Origin: BOG-908 sp965198915
GTDB taxonomy: Bacteria; Pseudomonadota; Alphaproteobacteria; Acetobacterales; Acetobacteraceae
Assembly (NCBI GenBank): GCA_965198915.1
Contig: CBDAQC010000002.1
Location: forward strand, 868,001 to 932,000
Direction: 5' to 3'
Length of the DNA stretch: 64,000 nt
Position numbers and translations under genes: made by a program. This document shows positions 26,003-33,883 of the stretch, one piece after another. Below the pieces are notes generated by a model that worked only from the letters and a program-made list of their open reading frames with translations, did no database searches and was not told the DNA's origin. Position 1 is the stretch's first letter. Every line of letters begins with the position of its first letter.

Positions 26003-26497
26003 TCACTTCAGGCCGGAATCGCCCTGGCCGTTGGCTGGCTTGGCGGGCGTGTCCTTGGTGGAGCCGAAGATATATTTGCCGAGCAAGGCTTCCAGGTTCA
26101 CCGAGCCTTGCGTGATGGTGATGGTGGCGCCGGGTTTGAGCGTCGCCTCGTCGCCGCCGGTGGCCAGCGCGAGGTATTTGCCGCCGAGCAGGCCGTCAGT
26201 GGAGATGGTGGCGGAGCTGTCCGTGGTGAGCGACACATCACGCTGCACGCTGAAGGCGACGTCGGCCTGGTAGGTCTTGGTGTTTAGACGGATAGCCTGC
26301 ACGCTGCCGACCTTCACGCCGGCGATACGGACTTCGGCGCCGGTGCCCAGGCCGTCGGCGTGGTCGAACTCGGCGTGCAAAGTGTAGCCGGCGTTGATGT
26401 GCTGGCCGGTATTGGCGACGGCGTAGACCAGGAAGCCACCGGCAATTAGGAGCACGGCGGCGCCGGTGGCGATCTCAATGACGCTATGTCGGGCCAA
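26003..26497 (-). CDS. mlaD: MlaD/MCE-domain lipid-transport protein
   Basis: A 164-aa periplasmic protein anchored by one N-terminal membrane segment (TGAAVLLIAGGFLVYAV). The MCE domain spans about residues 38-118: LHAEFDHADGLGTGAEVRIA, GVKVGSVQAIRL and LGGKYLALATGGD, the signature of the phospholipid-shuttling Mla system that maintains outer-membrane asymmetry. The start appears to be TTG at 26497, three bases after the NDUFA12 stop, with AAGG upstream. The other mla genes (E, F) are not in the window. Confidence 0.9.
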   Translation of the reverse strand: MARHSVIEIATGAAVLLIAGGFLVYAVANTGQHINAGYTLHAEFDHADGLGTGAEVRIAGVKVGSVQAIRLNTKTYQADVAFSVQRDVSLTTDSSATISTDGLLGGKYLALATGGDEATLKPGATITITQGSVNLEALLGKYIFGSTKDTPAKPANGQGDSGLK

Positions 26498-26500
26498 GGC

Positions 26501-26914
26501 TCAGACGCCTTGCGGCGGAAGGGCCAGCACGTCGCGCTCGGGCAGGCGTTGTTCCGGGCCGTCAGGCGACCAGGCTTCATAGTCGCCGGTGGCGGCGGGG
26601 CGGTGGCCGCCTTTGTAATCGTGCCCGGGCGGCCGGTAGGCGAGCGGCGTGCCGGTGAGATTGGGCAGATGCGGCTTCTGCCAGGGATGGCGGGGCGTTT
26701 CGGTCAGCGGCGCGTCCACCGTGTAATGCAGCCAGGCGTGCCACTCGGCCGGTACGACGGAGGCTTCCTCGGGACCGTTGAAGATCACCCAGCGGCGCTG
26801 GCGCTGGCCGGGGCCACGCAGCTTGCGCTCCTGGTAGTACTGGTTGCCGGCGGCGTCCTTTCCCACCGGTTGGCCGCGGAAGAAGGTGAACAGCCGGGTG
26901 CCGAGCATTGCCAT
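26501..26914 (-). CDS. NADH:ubiquinone oxidoreductase subunit NDUFA12
   Basis: A 137-aa accessory subunit of respiratory complex I (17.2-kDa/B17.2 type), found in alphaproteobacteria and mitochondria. Typical segments: GTRLFTFFRGQPVGKDAAGN, YYQERKLRGPGQRQRRWVIF, VPAEWHAWLHYTVDAPLTE and PWQKPHLPNLTGTPLAYRPP. The ATG at 26914 is chosen; the frame stays open for 216 codons upstream but family similarity begins here. A family B half lies about 100 bp upstream. Leads the run NDUFA12-mlaD-66aa-DUF2155-otsB. Confidence 0.93.
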   Translation of the reverse strand: MAMLGTRLFTFFRGQPVGKDAAGNQYYQERKLRGPGQRQRRWVIFNGPEEASVVPAEWHAWLHYTVDAPLTETPRHPWQKPHLPNLTGTPLAYRPPGHDYKGGHRPAATGDYEAWSPDGPEQRLPERDVLALPPQGV

Positions 26915-27007
26915 GGCCGGACTTATAGGCAGGCGGGTATGCCTGGGCAAGGAAGCAAGCCTGCTCGCACTCGTCCCGCAAGACACATGTCGCGACGACG
27001 GGCACTC

Positions 27008-27066
27008 GACAGAGACAAAAATTTTTTGGGTCTTCTTTTCAAGGAAGAACCGCTTTCTTGCTTTGT
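27008..27066. repeat. Family B hairpin repeat (single half)
   Basis: GACAGAGACAAAAATTTTTT, then GGGTCTTCTTTTCAAGGAAG and AACCGCTTTC. It lies in the 291-bp space between the divergent NDUFA12 and RNR-like genes, oriented towards the latter. Confidence 0.85.
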
Positions 27067-27205
27067 GAAGGCTGCCGGCCGGGGTCTGCAAGCGGGCGGC
27101 AGACACGGCACCGTCGTTTGTCTTGACTACATGCTGTGTTCCCTGCCTCGGCATACCGCAAAATCTGTGTTCCCGAGTCGAATCTTTCGTGCTTACCTGC
27201 ACGCC

Positions 27206-28681
27206 ATGAAAGCGATGCGTCTGTGGCAGGGCACGAGGATGCGGCAGGTGGCCGCGAGGGCGGACCCGGACCAGGCGGCGCGCCTCGTCACCTTGCCCGT
27301 GAGCTGGGACGACCGGGCGGCCGAGGCCCTCGCGGCACTCGTGCCGGGCGAGGGTCCGGTCAGCCTGGCGGCGGCCTCCTCTGTCTGGCTGGCGATGGTG
27401 GCGGCGCGGGCGCGGCAGGCTGGGCAGGGCAGGCTGTGTGGCGCCGAAATGGCGGTCCAGTTGCAGGACCTGCTGTGCCGGCGCCGGGCGGCGCCGAACC
27501 AGGCGGTGTGGACCAGCGAGCCTGGCGTGAAGGGGTTCCGGCTGAACGTGGCCGGGTTCCATGATGCGGCATCGGGATATGATGTGGCAGGGTTTGCCGC
27601 CGCCGCGCGGCTGGTGGCACGGGCCAGTCTTCTGCTCGCGCCTGAAGTGGACCGGCTCGAGATCGGACTGACCGGGCTGGATGACCTGCTGGCTGGCCTG
27701 GGAATTACCTATGAGAGCCGCGCGGCGCGTGAGGTGGGGGCTTGCCTGGCGGCGTTGCTGCGCGGCTGCGTGGACGAGGCGCTGGAGGGCGACCAGCCGG
27801 ACCTGCTTGCCACGCCGGCGACCTGGCCTGCCCCGCCGCGTAGCTGCGCCATACCGGGGCTGGCCGAGGCGGCGGCTGCTGCCCGTGCCGCGACGCGCAG
27901 CGCGCCCGGCGCCATGCCAGCGTGCGGGATATATCCGCCCGGGCCGGCAGAGGCCTTGCTGGGTGTAGAGACGGGCGGGATTGCGCCGGCCTTCTCACCG
28001 GTGCGGGACCAGCATCTGACGCGTGCGGCGCAGGATCGGCTGGCGGCTGCCTCGATATCGCCCGAAGCGGCGCTGGCGGCCGTGCTGGCGGGTGAGACGC
28101 CGTTGCCGGTGGCCGGCGTGCAGGCGCATCTGGCGATGCGGGATGCCGTGTCGCCGTATCTGCACGACATGGCCGACGTGGCGGCCTCGCTGCCGGCGCC
28201 GGTGGCTGCCGGCGTGGCGGGCGCAGTTGGCTCGCAGCATCGCGCATTGCCGGCGCGCCATTCGGGGCTTGCGCAGAAGGCAATCGTGGGTGGGCACCGG
28301 GTGTTTCTGCGGACCGGAGAGTATGAGGACGGGCGGCTGGGCGAGATCACGCTGACGCTGCCGCGCGAGAGTGCGATGGTGCGCGGGTTGGCGGAGAGTT
28401 TTGCGCTGGCGGTGAGCCTGGGGCTGCAGCATGGGGTGGAGCTGGAAGAGTTTGTCGATGCGTTCGCGCTGACCCGGTTCGGGCCGGCGGGTGCAGTCGA
28501 GGGTGATCCGGAGGTGGATCGCGCTACCTCGGTGCTGGATTACGTGTTCCGGTCGTTGGCGGTGACGTATCTGCGCAGGCGGCTGCCGGAGCCGGAGGTG
28601 GAGGTGGCCGTGGCGCAGTCTCGGTTGCCGCTGGACCTGCCGGAGGGCGGACGCAGGCGCGGGTTGCGGCTGGTGGCCTAG
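27206..28681 (+). CDS. Truncated class II ribonucleotide-reductase-like protein (NrdJ C-terminal/TSCPD)
   Basis: A 491-aa protein related to the C-terminal part of vitamin-B12-dependent ribonucleotide reductase. The last 130 residues match NrdJ strongly: VGGHRVFLRTGEYEDGRLGE, SFALAVSLGLQHGVELEEFV, DAFALTRFGPAGAV and DRATSVLDYVFRSLAVTYLR. A middle stretch (LEIGLTGLDDLLAGLGITYE) resembles the reductase barrel segment GLGYANLG. The reductase N-terminal catalytic region with the radical-site cysteine is absent, so it should not reduce nucleotides. No TSCPD cysteine set is evident. It may regulate or assist the true NrdJ. Start ATG at 27206. Confidence 0.75.
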   Translation: MKAMRLWQGTRMRQVAARADPDQAARLVTLPVSWDDRAAEALAALVPGEGPVSLAAASSVWLAMVAARARQAGQGRLCGAEMAVQLQDLLCRRRAAPNQAVWTSEPGVKGFRLNVAGFHDAASGYDVAGFAAAARLVARASLLLAPEVDRLEIGLTGLDDLLAGLGITYESRAAREVGACLAALLRGCVDEALEGDQPDLLATPATWPAPPRSCAIPGLAEAAAAARAATRSAPGAMPACGIYPPGPAEALLGVETGGIAPAFSPVRDQHLTRAAQDRLAAASISPEAALAAVLAGETPLPVAGVQAHLAMRDAVSPYLHDMADVAASLPAPVAAGVAGAVGSQHRALPARHSGLAQKAIVGGHRVFLRTGEYEDGRLGEITLTLPRESAMVRGLAESFALAVSLGLQHGVELEEFVDAFALTRFGPAGAVEGDPEVDRATSVLDYVFRSLAVTYLRRRLPEPEVEVAVAQSRLPLDLPEGGRRRGLRLVA

Positions 28682-28706
28682 TCCGCGCGGCGCCGAGGTG
28701 CCGGGC

Positions 28707-29594
28707 TCAATGCGACAGCGCCTTAATGGCGGCGGCGAAAGCGTGCGGTGCCTCCTGGGGGACGTTGTGGCCGACGCCTGGTAGCAGTCGGCGTTCGTAG
28801 CTTGCGCTGAAGTGGCGGGCGTGGGTGGCGGAGGTGGAGGGCGGCTGGACGCCGTCATCCTCGCCGTGCAGCACGATCGTGGGGATGGCGATCGCGGGTT
28901 GGCTGGCCAGGAGGTGCTCGGTGGGCAGGGCGTCGGGGTCGCCGGCGACATGGCCGAAGCGGTGGCGGTAGGAGTGGATGACGACATCGATGAAGTCGGG
29001 GTTGTCGAAGGATTTGACGGTTGCGTCGAATGCGGATTGGGTGAAGCGCCAGCTCGGAGACCAGAGCTGCCAGAGGTAGCGGCAGAGGGCAGCCCGGTCC
29101 TGCGACAGGCCGGCGCGGCCGCGCTCGGTCTGGAAATAATGTTGATACCAGAGGCAGTGTTCGGCGTCCGGCGGCTGCGGCTTTGCGGCGTTTGCGATGT
29201 CCTGGATGTTGTAGCCGCAGCAGCTGACCAGGCCGGTGACGCGGTGTGGGTGCAGGGCGGCGACCACGCAGGCGGCGCGGCCGCCCCAATCATAGCCGGC
29301 CAGGACGGCCTGCGAAATGTCCAGGGCGTCCAGCAGGGCCAGGAGGTCGGTGCCGAGCACGGCCTGCTCGCCGGAGCGTAGGGTGACGGACGAGCGGAAG
29401 CGGGTGGGGCCGTAGCCGCGCAAGAAAGGGGCGATGACGCGGTTGTTGAGGAGGAGGGCGGCTACTTCGTCGTAGGCACGGGGGTCGTAGGGGAAGCCGT
29501 GCAGGAGGATGACGGGCGGCCCGTCTGGACGGCCGGTCTCGTGGTAGGCGACGTCCAGCGCGCCGGCGATGACGTGACGGATGGGTGCGGTCAT
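28707..29594 (-). CDS. Alpha/beta hydrolase, epoxide-hydrolase/dehalogenase type
   Basis: A 295-aa alpha/beta hydrolase. VILLHGFPYDPRAYDEVAAL holds the oxyanion HG motif; the nucleophile elbow is AGYDWGGRAACV, with Asp instead of Ser, as in epoxide hydrolases and haloalkane dehalogenases. The acid is in LHGEDDGV and the His in GVGHNVPQEAP. The Asp nucleophile excludes a normal esterase. Substrate unknown. The start overlaps the stop of the flavin reductase gene (ATGA), so the two are co-expressed. Confidence 0.88.
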   Translation of the reverse strand: MTAPIRHVIAGALDVAYHETGRPDGPPVILLHGFPYDPRAYDEVAALLLNNRVIAPFLRGYGPTRFRSSVTLRSGEQAVLGTDLLALLDALDISQAVLAGYDWGGRAACVVAALHPHRVTGLVSCCGYNIQDIANAAKPQPPDAEHCLWYQHYFQTERGRAGLSQDRAALCRYLWQLWSPSWRFTQSAFDATVKSFDNPDFIDVVIHSYRHRFGHVAGDPDALPTEHLLASQPAIAIPTIVLHGEDDGVQPPSTSATHARHFSASYERRLLPGVGHNVPQEAPHAFAAAIKALSH

Positions 29595-30280
29595 CCCAGC
29601 AGTGGCAGGAGGTGGCGCAGAGCGGCGGTCTCGTGCGTGGTCAGGGTGGCGGTGTCGCTTTCCGCCAGGGCCACGAAGCCTTCGGCGATGGCGCGGCCGT
29701 CCGCGGAGAGACGCAGGCGGCCGTTCGCGCGCTCGACGAGGCCGCGGTCTTCCAGGGCGGCGATGCTGGCGGCGGGCGCATCCGCTGGGGCGGCGGGGAA
29801 GACGCCGGCATAGCGGCCCTGATGGTAGACGAGCGGGGTGCGGGTGGTCTGCTCGAAGGCTTCGACACGGCCGAGGAAGATGGCGTGGTCGCCGCCTTCG
29901 TATTCGAACGCGGCGCGGCAGACGAAGCGGGCGGCGTAGCTTTCCAGCAGCGGGATACCGGCGGGGCCCTGGGTGGTGGGGACGCCGGCGAAGCGGTCCG
30001 CATCACGGGTGGCGAACTGGACGGAGAGCTGCTCCTGGCCGGCGGCCAGGACGTGTACGGCCCAGTGGGTGGCCTGGCGGAAGGCGTCCAGGTTGTTGCT
30101 CTCCAGCGCCAAGCTCCACAGGACCATCGGCGGATCGAGCGAGACGGAGTTGAAGCTGTTGGCGGTTAGGCCGGCCGGGTGGCCGGCGCGGTCCCGCGTG
30201 GTGACGATGGTGACGCCGGTGACGAAGGTGCCGAGGGCCTGGCGGAAGGCGCGGGAGTCGAAGGGCGTGGGGGTGGTCAT
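29591..30280 (-). CDS. Flavin reductase-like (HpaC/NtaB type) domain protein
   Basis: A 229-aa protein. The FMN-binding flavin reductase domain (residues 5-160) shows ALGTFVTGVTIVTTRD, GLTANSFNSVSLDPPMVLWS and VHVLAAGQEQLSVQFATRDA, followed by EYEGGDHAIFLGRVE. A C-terminal 60-residue helical extension looks like a winged-helix or MarR-like part (LVERANGRLRLSADGRAIAE). Such reductases supply reduced flavin to a monooxygenase. The ATG at 30280 fits the family. Translationally coupled to the downstream hydrolase. Confidence 0.88.
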   Translation of the reverse strand: MTTPTPFDSRAFRQALGTFVTGVTIVTTRDRAGHPAGLTANSFNSVSLDPPMVLWSLALESNNLDAFRQATHWAVHVLAAGQEQLSVQFATRDADRFAGVPTTQGPAGIPLLESYAARFVCRAAFEYEGGDHAIFLGRVEAFEQTTRTPLVYHQGRYAGVFPAAPADAPAASIAALEDRGLVERANGRLRLSADGRAIAEGFVALAESDTATLTTHETAALRHLLPLLG

Positions 30281-30324
30281 GGGTGGGTAATAAGGGGTGG
30301 ACTGCGCGTGAGGCAAAGTGGCGG

Positions 30325-30900
30325 TCAGGTGATTTCGTATTCGATCGGCTTGAAGGCGTAGTTGTTCGATTGCAGGGCGGAGCAGGCGGTGAGGCCGATT
30401 ATGAGGTCCGTCTCTGCCAGGAAACGGACGTGGTCCCCGGCGCGGCTGAGGGGTGGTTCGACGGCGAGGGCGCCGGTGGTGGCGTTGATGGTGACGTTCA
30501 TGAAGACGTTGAAGGCCACGGGAATGCGGTCAGGGGCGATGCCATACGGGGCCAGGGCCTGGGCCAGGTTGCCGAAGCAGCCCTGGTGGGGGTTCTCGTC
30601 GTTGTAGATTATGCGGAAGGTGTCAGCGGAGCAAGGAGTCAGGAGGAAATCGTGGCGGCCTACCGTGTCCTCGGTGATGCGGAGGAGGATGCGGCTGCGG
30701 TTGGAGTAGATGGGGTCTCCGGCGGTGAGATAGAGGCGGCTGGCGTAGTCCAGCGTGCGGCCGGAGGAGATGACTTCGTCGGTATCCTGGGCGTTGAAGG
30801 CGAGGAGGTCGGCTACCTGTTCGCCTTGCGGGTCCGTGACGGTGAGGGTCTGGCCGGCTTTGAGGGGGAAGGCGGTGCCGGATCTGGGGGGGATGCGCAC
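30325..30900 (-). CDS. DUF1989 (urea carboxylase-associated) family protein
   Basis: A 191-aa protein of the urea carboxylase-associated (DUF1989) family. Typical segments: FPLKAGQTLTVTDPQGEQVA, DYASRLYLTAGDPIYSNRSR, DFLLTPCSADTFRIIYNDEN and PVAFNVFMNVTINATTGAL. The family is tied to guanidine/urea breakdown and to Cys/His metal sites (the CS in TPCSAD). The start is taken as GTG at 30900; the same frame stays open far upstream through a family B pair and antisense to the next gene, so the N-terminus needs checking. Confidence 0.85.
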   Translation of the reverse strand: MRIPPRSGTAFPLKAGQTLTVTDPQGEQVADLLAFNAQDTDEVISSGRTLDYASRLYLTAGDPIYSNRSRILLRITEDTVGRHDFLLTPCSADTFRIIYNDENPHQGCFGNLAQALAPYGIAPDRIPVAFNVFMNVTINATTGALAVEPPLSRAGDHVRFLAETDLIIGLTACSALQSNNYAFKPIEYEIT

Positions 30901-30911
30901 GCTTGGGGGAC

Positions 30912-31095
30912 TTTCAGGAAGGAAGCAGTCCTTTTTTGGAAAAAAGGACCAAAAAACTTTTGTTTCCCCGCCTGCATTGCGGGGCGCTTTAGTTCTGCGG
31001 GTGCGCGTGGTGGCAGAAGTGGGACGCGCTGTGGGGCAGGCGGGGGAACAAAAGTTTTTTGCTTCTTTTTTCAAAAAAGAAGGCCTTCCTTCCCT
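30912..31095. repeat. Family B repeat, facing pair between tandem genes
   Basis: Halves at 30916-30971 (GGAAGCAGTCCTTTTTTGGA, then AAAAAGGACCAAAAAACTTT) and 31038-31095 (GGGGGAACAAAAGTTTTTTG, then CTTCTTTTTTCAAAAAAGAA and GGCCTTCC). Here the left hairpin arm is GTCC/GGAC while the right is CTTC/GAAG, a compensated difference. Outer ends abut the DUF1989 leader and the YqcI-type stop codon. Confidence 0.9.
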
Positions 31096-31774
31096 AGCGT
31101 GCCGCCGGGTGGAACGGGCAGGCCCAGGCTTCGTCCACGGCGCGGCCGCTGTATTGGCGGGCTTCGGAGAGTTCGCCGAAGCGGGCGAGCATGGGGTTCT
31201 GCGAGCCGGCGAGTTTCTCGTCACGTTGCAGGATGGTGTGGCGGAGGCGGTCATACGTGCCTTCGGCGCGCAGGCGTTCGAACTGGTCATGCAGGTTGAA
31301 GATGAGGGTGGGGTGGCTGAAGCGGCGGGCGGGGCGGCTGGCGGCGGGGTGGAGGCCCACGATGAAGAAGGCCTCGCCGCCGAAGGAGAGGGAGAAATGG
31401 GTGTCGTGCGGGTCCTCGCTGACGCGGGTGTCGTATGAGTGGCCGGTCCAGGCGTCCTTGTCGGTGAGGGATTGGACGCGGTCCCACAGATGGGATTCGA
31501 ACTGGGGTTCGGTGAGGGTTTGCGGGCCTTCGAAGACGACGGCGAAGCTGCGGAAGAGGGTGGGTTCGGCGCGGTAGGCTTCGACGAAATCCAGCAGCAG
31601 GGGGTAGATGCGCAGGTCATCCCAGCCGGAGCTGATGTCACGCGCGACGACGATGGCGATCTGGTCCCGGGCGAGGGCGGCCTTGGCGCCGACGCAGGGG
31701 AAGGGCGGGGCGGCGATGAAGCCGCGCAGGTCTTGGGCGAGCGCGTGGTCCGCGTCGCAGGTCTCGATGAGCAT
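31094..31774 (-). CDS. YqcI/YcgG (GntA-type) family protein
   Basis: A 226-aa protein of the YqcI/YcgG family, some members of which (GntA) are haem-dependent N-hydroxylases of guanidino amino acids. Segments: FPCVGAKAALARDQIAIVVA, SGWDDLRIYPLLLDFVEAYR, FESHLWDRVQSLTDKDAW, FSLSFGGEAFFIVGLHPAAS, RFSHPTLIFNLHDQFERLRA and the C-terminal CPFHPA. The Cys and His residues near the end are possible metal/haem ligands. Its neighbour DUF1989 also belongs to guanidine/urea chemistry, which supports a shared pathway. Start ATG at 31774. Confidence 0.82.
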   Translation of the reverse strand: MLIETCDADHALAQDLRGFIAAPPFPCVGAKAALARDQIAIVVARDISSGWDDLRIYPLLLDFVEAYRAEPTLFRSFAVVFEGPQTLTEPQFESHLWDRVQSLTDKDAWTGHSYDTRVSEDPHDTHFSLSFGGEAFFIVGLHPAASRPARRFSHPTLIFNLHDQFERLRAEGTYDRLRHTILQRDEKLAGSQNPMLARFGELSEARQYSGRAVDEAWACPFHPAAR

Positions 31775-31858
31775 GGGGTCTGGCGTGTCCCGGCGTTCTT
31801 GCTTGTGGGTTTGCGCAACGTTGGGGTGGGCAGGGGGGTTGCGCAGCGGGCCGGGCGT

Positions 31859-32206
31859 TCACGGTTTCGGCAGGGAAGGGGGTGGTTTGCGCTTCGGTTT
31901 CGGCGGCGGGAGGGCGGACGCGGTGAGGCGGATGAGGGTGGATAGCCAGGCGGCGTCCTCCCATTGGTCTGCGGGGATGAGGAAGCAGGGTTTGGCGCCT
32001 CGGTAGGGCGGGGCCTCGGTGGGGGTGCCGCTATGGGTGCGGCCGGGTTCGGTGGGTTTGATGTAGAGCTGGTTGTCCGTGATGAGGGCGACCAGCTTTT
32101 CGCCGTGGTAGAGGGCGTATTCGCCGAACATGGGGCGTGCGGTGACGGGGCCGGAATCGGCCATCTGTTCGAGCGCGAAATCTATGGTGGATCGGGCTGA
32201 GGGCAT
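31859..32206 (-). CDS. TfoX/Sxy N-terminal domain protein
   Basis: A 115-aa protein with the TfoX N-terminal fold: TIDFALEQMADSGPVTARPM, FGEYALYHGEKLVALITDNQ, LYIKPTEPGR, and a GAKPCFLIPADQWED segment. Full TfoX (about 200 aa) controls competence; short stand-alone copies like this are common in alphaproteobacteria and of unknown role. The C-terminus is Pro/Lys-rich. Start ATG at 32206; no partner gene overlaps. Confidence 0.87.
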   Translation of the reverse strand: MPSARSTIDFALEQMADSGPVTARPMFGEYALYHGEKLVALITDNQLYIKPTEPGRTHSGTPTEAPPYRGAKPCFLIPADQWEDAAWLSTLIRLTASALPPPKPKRKPPPSLPKP

Positions 32207-32388
32207 GGGGGTGCCTTCGCTGGGGGCGTGAGTGTGGGACTGGACGCTCGCTTTGGCGGGTGTCTGGCGGGGCGGTTTGCCGTGCTCCGGTGGTTGTGGC
32301 CGGGGGAGGCCACGCCGCTTCGGGGCTCGTCGCTTGCTGGCTTACCGCGGCGTTTGCAGACCGGCACTGGGTTGGCCCGGCGGGTGGG

Positions 32389-32931
32389 TCAGGGTGGGTG
32401 GTGGAAGCTGGGGAGGCGGGTGGCGAGGGTGGGGTCTTGCAGGTCTATGCCGATTTCCCGGCCGATGTTGGCGAGTAGGGAGGGGATTTCGCGGGATTGT
32501 GGGGTGCGGGCCTGGTTGGGGAGCGGGGTGGGGGCGGGTTTGGGCTGGGATTCGGCGGCGCGGTAGGCGCGGGTGGCGGCGCGGTCCGCTGCGCGGTCCA
32601 GCTCGGCGCGGTAGGCGGCGGCGATCCTGCCTTCGAGCTCGATGATCTGGCGGACGGCGTGGGTGATGCGGGCGAGGGCCAGGCTAGGGCTGGCGGTCTC
32701 TCGGCGCGGGGTATCGGATTGGGTTTGCGGGCGGGGGGTAAGGGAAGCGGGTTTGGGGGGTTGGACGGGTTCGGGGGATTGGGGGCGGGCGTCCCACTCG
32801 TGACGGGCGGCCTGGGCGGAGTTGCGGGCCGCCTCCATGCCGAGCTCGGCCAGTTCGCGGCACATTTGCAGGTGCCGGATGGTGCGGTCTTCGAACGGCT
32901 CGAGGGGGCGGGGCGGGGTGTAGGCGTTCAC
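32389..32931 (-). CDS. Hypothetical helical protein (180 aa)
   Basis: Unknown function. The most likely start is GTG at 32931 (VNAYTPPRPLEPFED). The N-terminal helix (IRHLQMCRELAELGMEAARN) and a central ALARITHAVRQIIELEGRIA helix with many Ala/Arg flank a Pro-rich linker; the C-terminus has ANIGREIGIDLQDP. It looks like a DNA- or regulator-associated helical protein, but no motif is recognised. The frame is open upstream to 33378, without family support. Confidence 0.55.
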   Translation of the reverse strand: MNAYTPPRPLEPFEDRTIRHLQMCRELAELGMEAARNSAQAARHEWDARPQSPEPVQPPKPASLTPRPQTQSDTPRRETASPSLALARITHAVRQIIELEGRIAAAYRAELDRAADRAATRAYRAAESQPKPAPTPLPNQARTPQSREIPSLLANIGREIGIDLQDPTLATRLPSFHHPP

Positions 32932-33105
32932 GTGGGGTGGGTGGCCGGGTTGTGAGAACGTTATAAGAACATGGGGTAAGGGAGGTGGGCAAGTTTGTTT
33001 TGCTGGCTCGGGCGGCGATGCGGAGGGTAGGCTGGCTTCATTCCGCCGCCGCAATGCATTTTTGATCTGAACGGCAAGCCTACCAGCGCGCTGGTTTGCG
33101 AGGGG

Positions 33106-33528
33106 ATGCGCTATGCCGCTTTTTCCGGCACGGGGGCGGACGTGGACGATCCGCGGAAAGCTTCCGACGCGTTTGCCGGGCCGTTGCCGCCTGGGACCTA
33201 CTACATCGTGGATCGGCCAAGCGGCGGGCATCTGGGGTGGCTGCGTGATTGGGTGCATAGCGAGGTGAACGGTTACGACGTGACCGCGTGGTTCATGCTG
33301 TGGCGGGACAATGGCGGCGGCAAGGTGGACGACAGCACGCTGGTGGATGGCGTGGTGCGCGGGCAGTTCCGGTTGCATCCGGTCGGGCCCCGGCGGTTGA
33401 GCGAGGGGTGCATCACGGTGATGGATCTGAAGAGCTTCGAGAGCTTGCGGGCTTACTTGCTGAAGTCCCCGCCGGCTTTCGTGCCTGGGACTGCTGTGCG
33501 GTATTATGGAACGGTGGTGGTGCGATGA
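33106..33528 (+). CDS. DUF2778 (tlde1-like) protein, N-terminus frameshifted
   Basis: A 140-aa protein of the DUF2778 family, L,D-transpeptidase-like peptidoglycan enzymes that include type VI effectors (tlde1). Seen: GPLPPGTYYIVDRPSGG and the active-site segment RLHPVGPRRLSEGCITVMDL, with His and Cys as in the YkuD-like HxnC site. The frame starts at ATG 33106, but family members have about 15 more residues. An ATG at 33054 begins MHF and then hits a stop; removing one T from the TTTTT run at 33059-33063 joins it in frame as MHFDLNGKPTSALVCEG. So either this copy is frameshifted or the assembly has a base too many. Confidence 0.8.
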   Translation: MRYAAFSGTGADVDDPRKASDAFAGPLPPGTYYIVDRPSGGHLGWLRDWVHSEVNGYDVTAWFMLWRDNGGGKVDDSTLVDGVVRGQFRLHPVGPRRLSEGCITVMDLKSFESLRAYLLKSPPAFVPGTAVRYYGTVVVR

Positions 33529-33854
33529 GGGTGGTCCGGGCGGCGGTGAATGTGGTGGCGACGGTGGCGTTGGGGTTGCTGCTGTTCTTTTCGGTGGCGC
33601 GGATCGATGTGTCGCCGGATAGCATCGTGGCGGTGTTTCGATCTGCGCCTTGGCGGTGGTTGCGGGGTGTTGTGATGTTCGTTCGGGGGGCGTTGGGGGC
33701 TACGCCTTTCGAGGACAACGAGACGTTGTTGGGCGATGCGACGCTGGGCGTGTGCGTGGCCGTGGCTGCGCTGGTTGTCTGGGCGGGCAATGTGGTGGTC
33801 AGGCGGGCGATCGGGCGGGGGCGGCGGAAGGCGGTGGGCCGGGTTGCTGCTTGA
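33525..33854 (+). CDS. Small membrane protein next to the DUF2778 gene
   Basis: A 109-aa protein with two clear membrane segments (VVATVALGLLLFFSV near residue 10-25, and GVCVAVAALVVWAGNVVV near 73-90) and a basic C-terminal tail (RRAIGRGRRKAVGR). No known family. Start ATG overlaps the DUF2778 stop (ATGA), which is strong evidence for co-expression, as expected of an immunity or delivery partner. Confidence 0.7.
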   Translation: MRVVRAAVNVVATVALGLLLFFSVARIDVSPDSIVAVFRSAPWRWLRGVVMFVRGALGATPFEDNETLLGDATLGVCVAVAALVVWAGNVVVRRAIGRGRRKAVGRVAA

Positions 33855-33883
33855 CGTTGTTTCTTGGTGAGTGGGGGATTTGC

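Noticed and set aside
30325..31818. One 497-codon minus-strand frame joining DUF1989 with sequence across the YqcI-type gene
   Set aside because: The upstream part is another frame of the YqcI-type gene plus the family B pair, which is open in most frames; only the C-terminal 191 residues match DUF1989.
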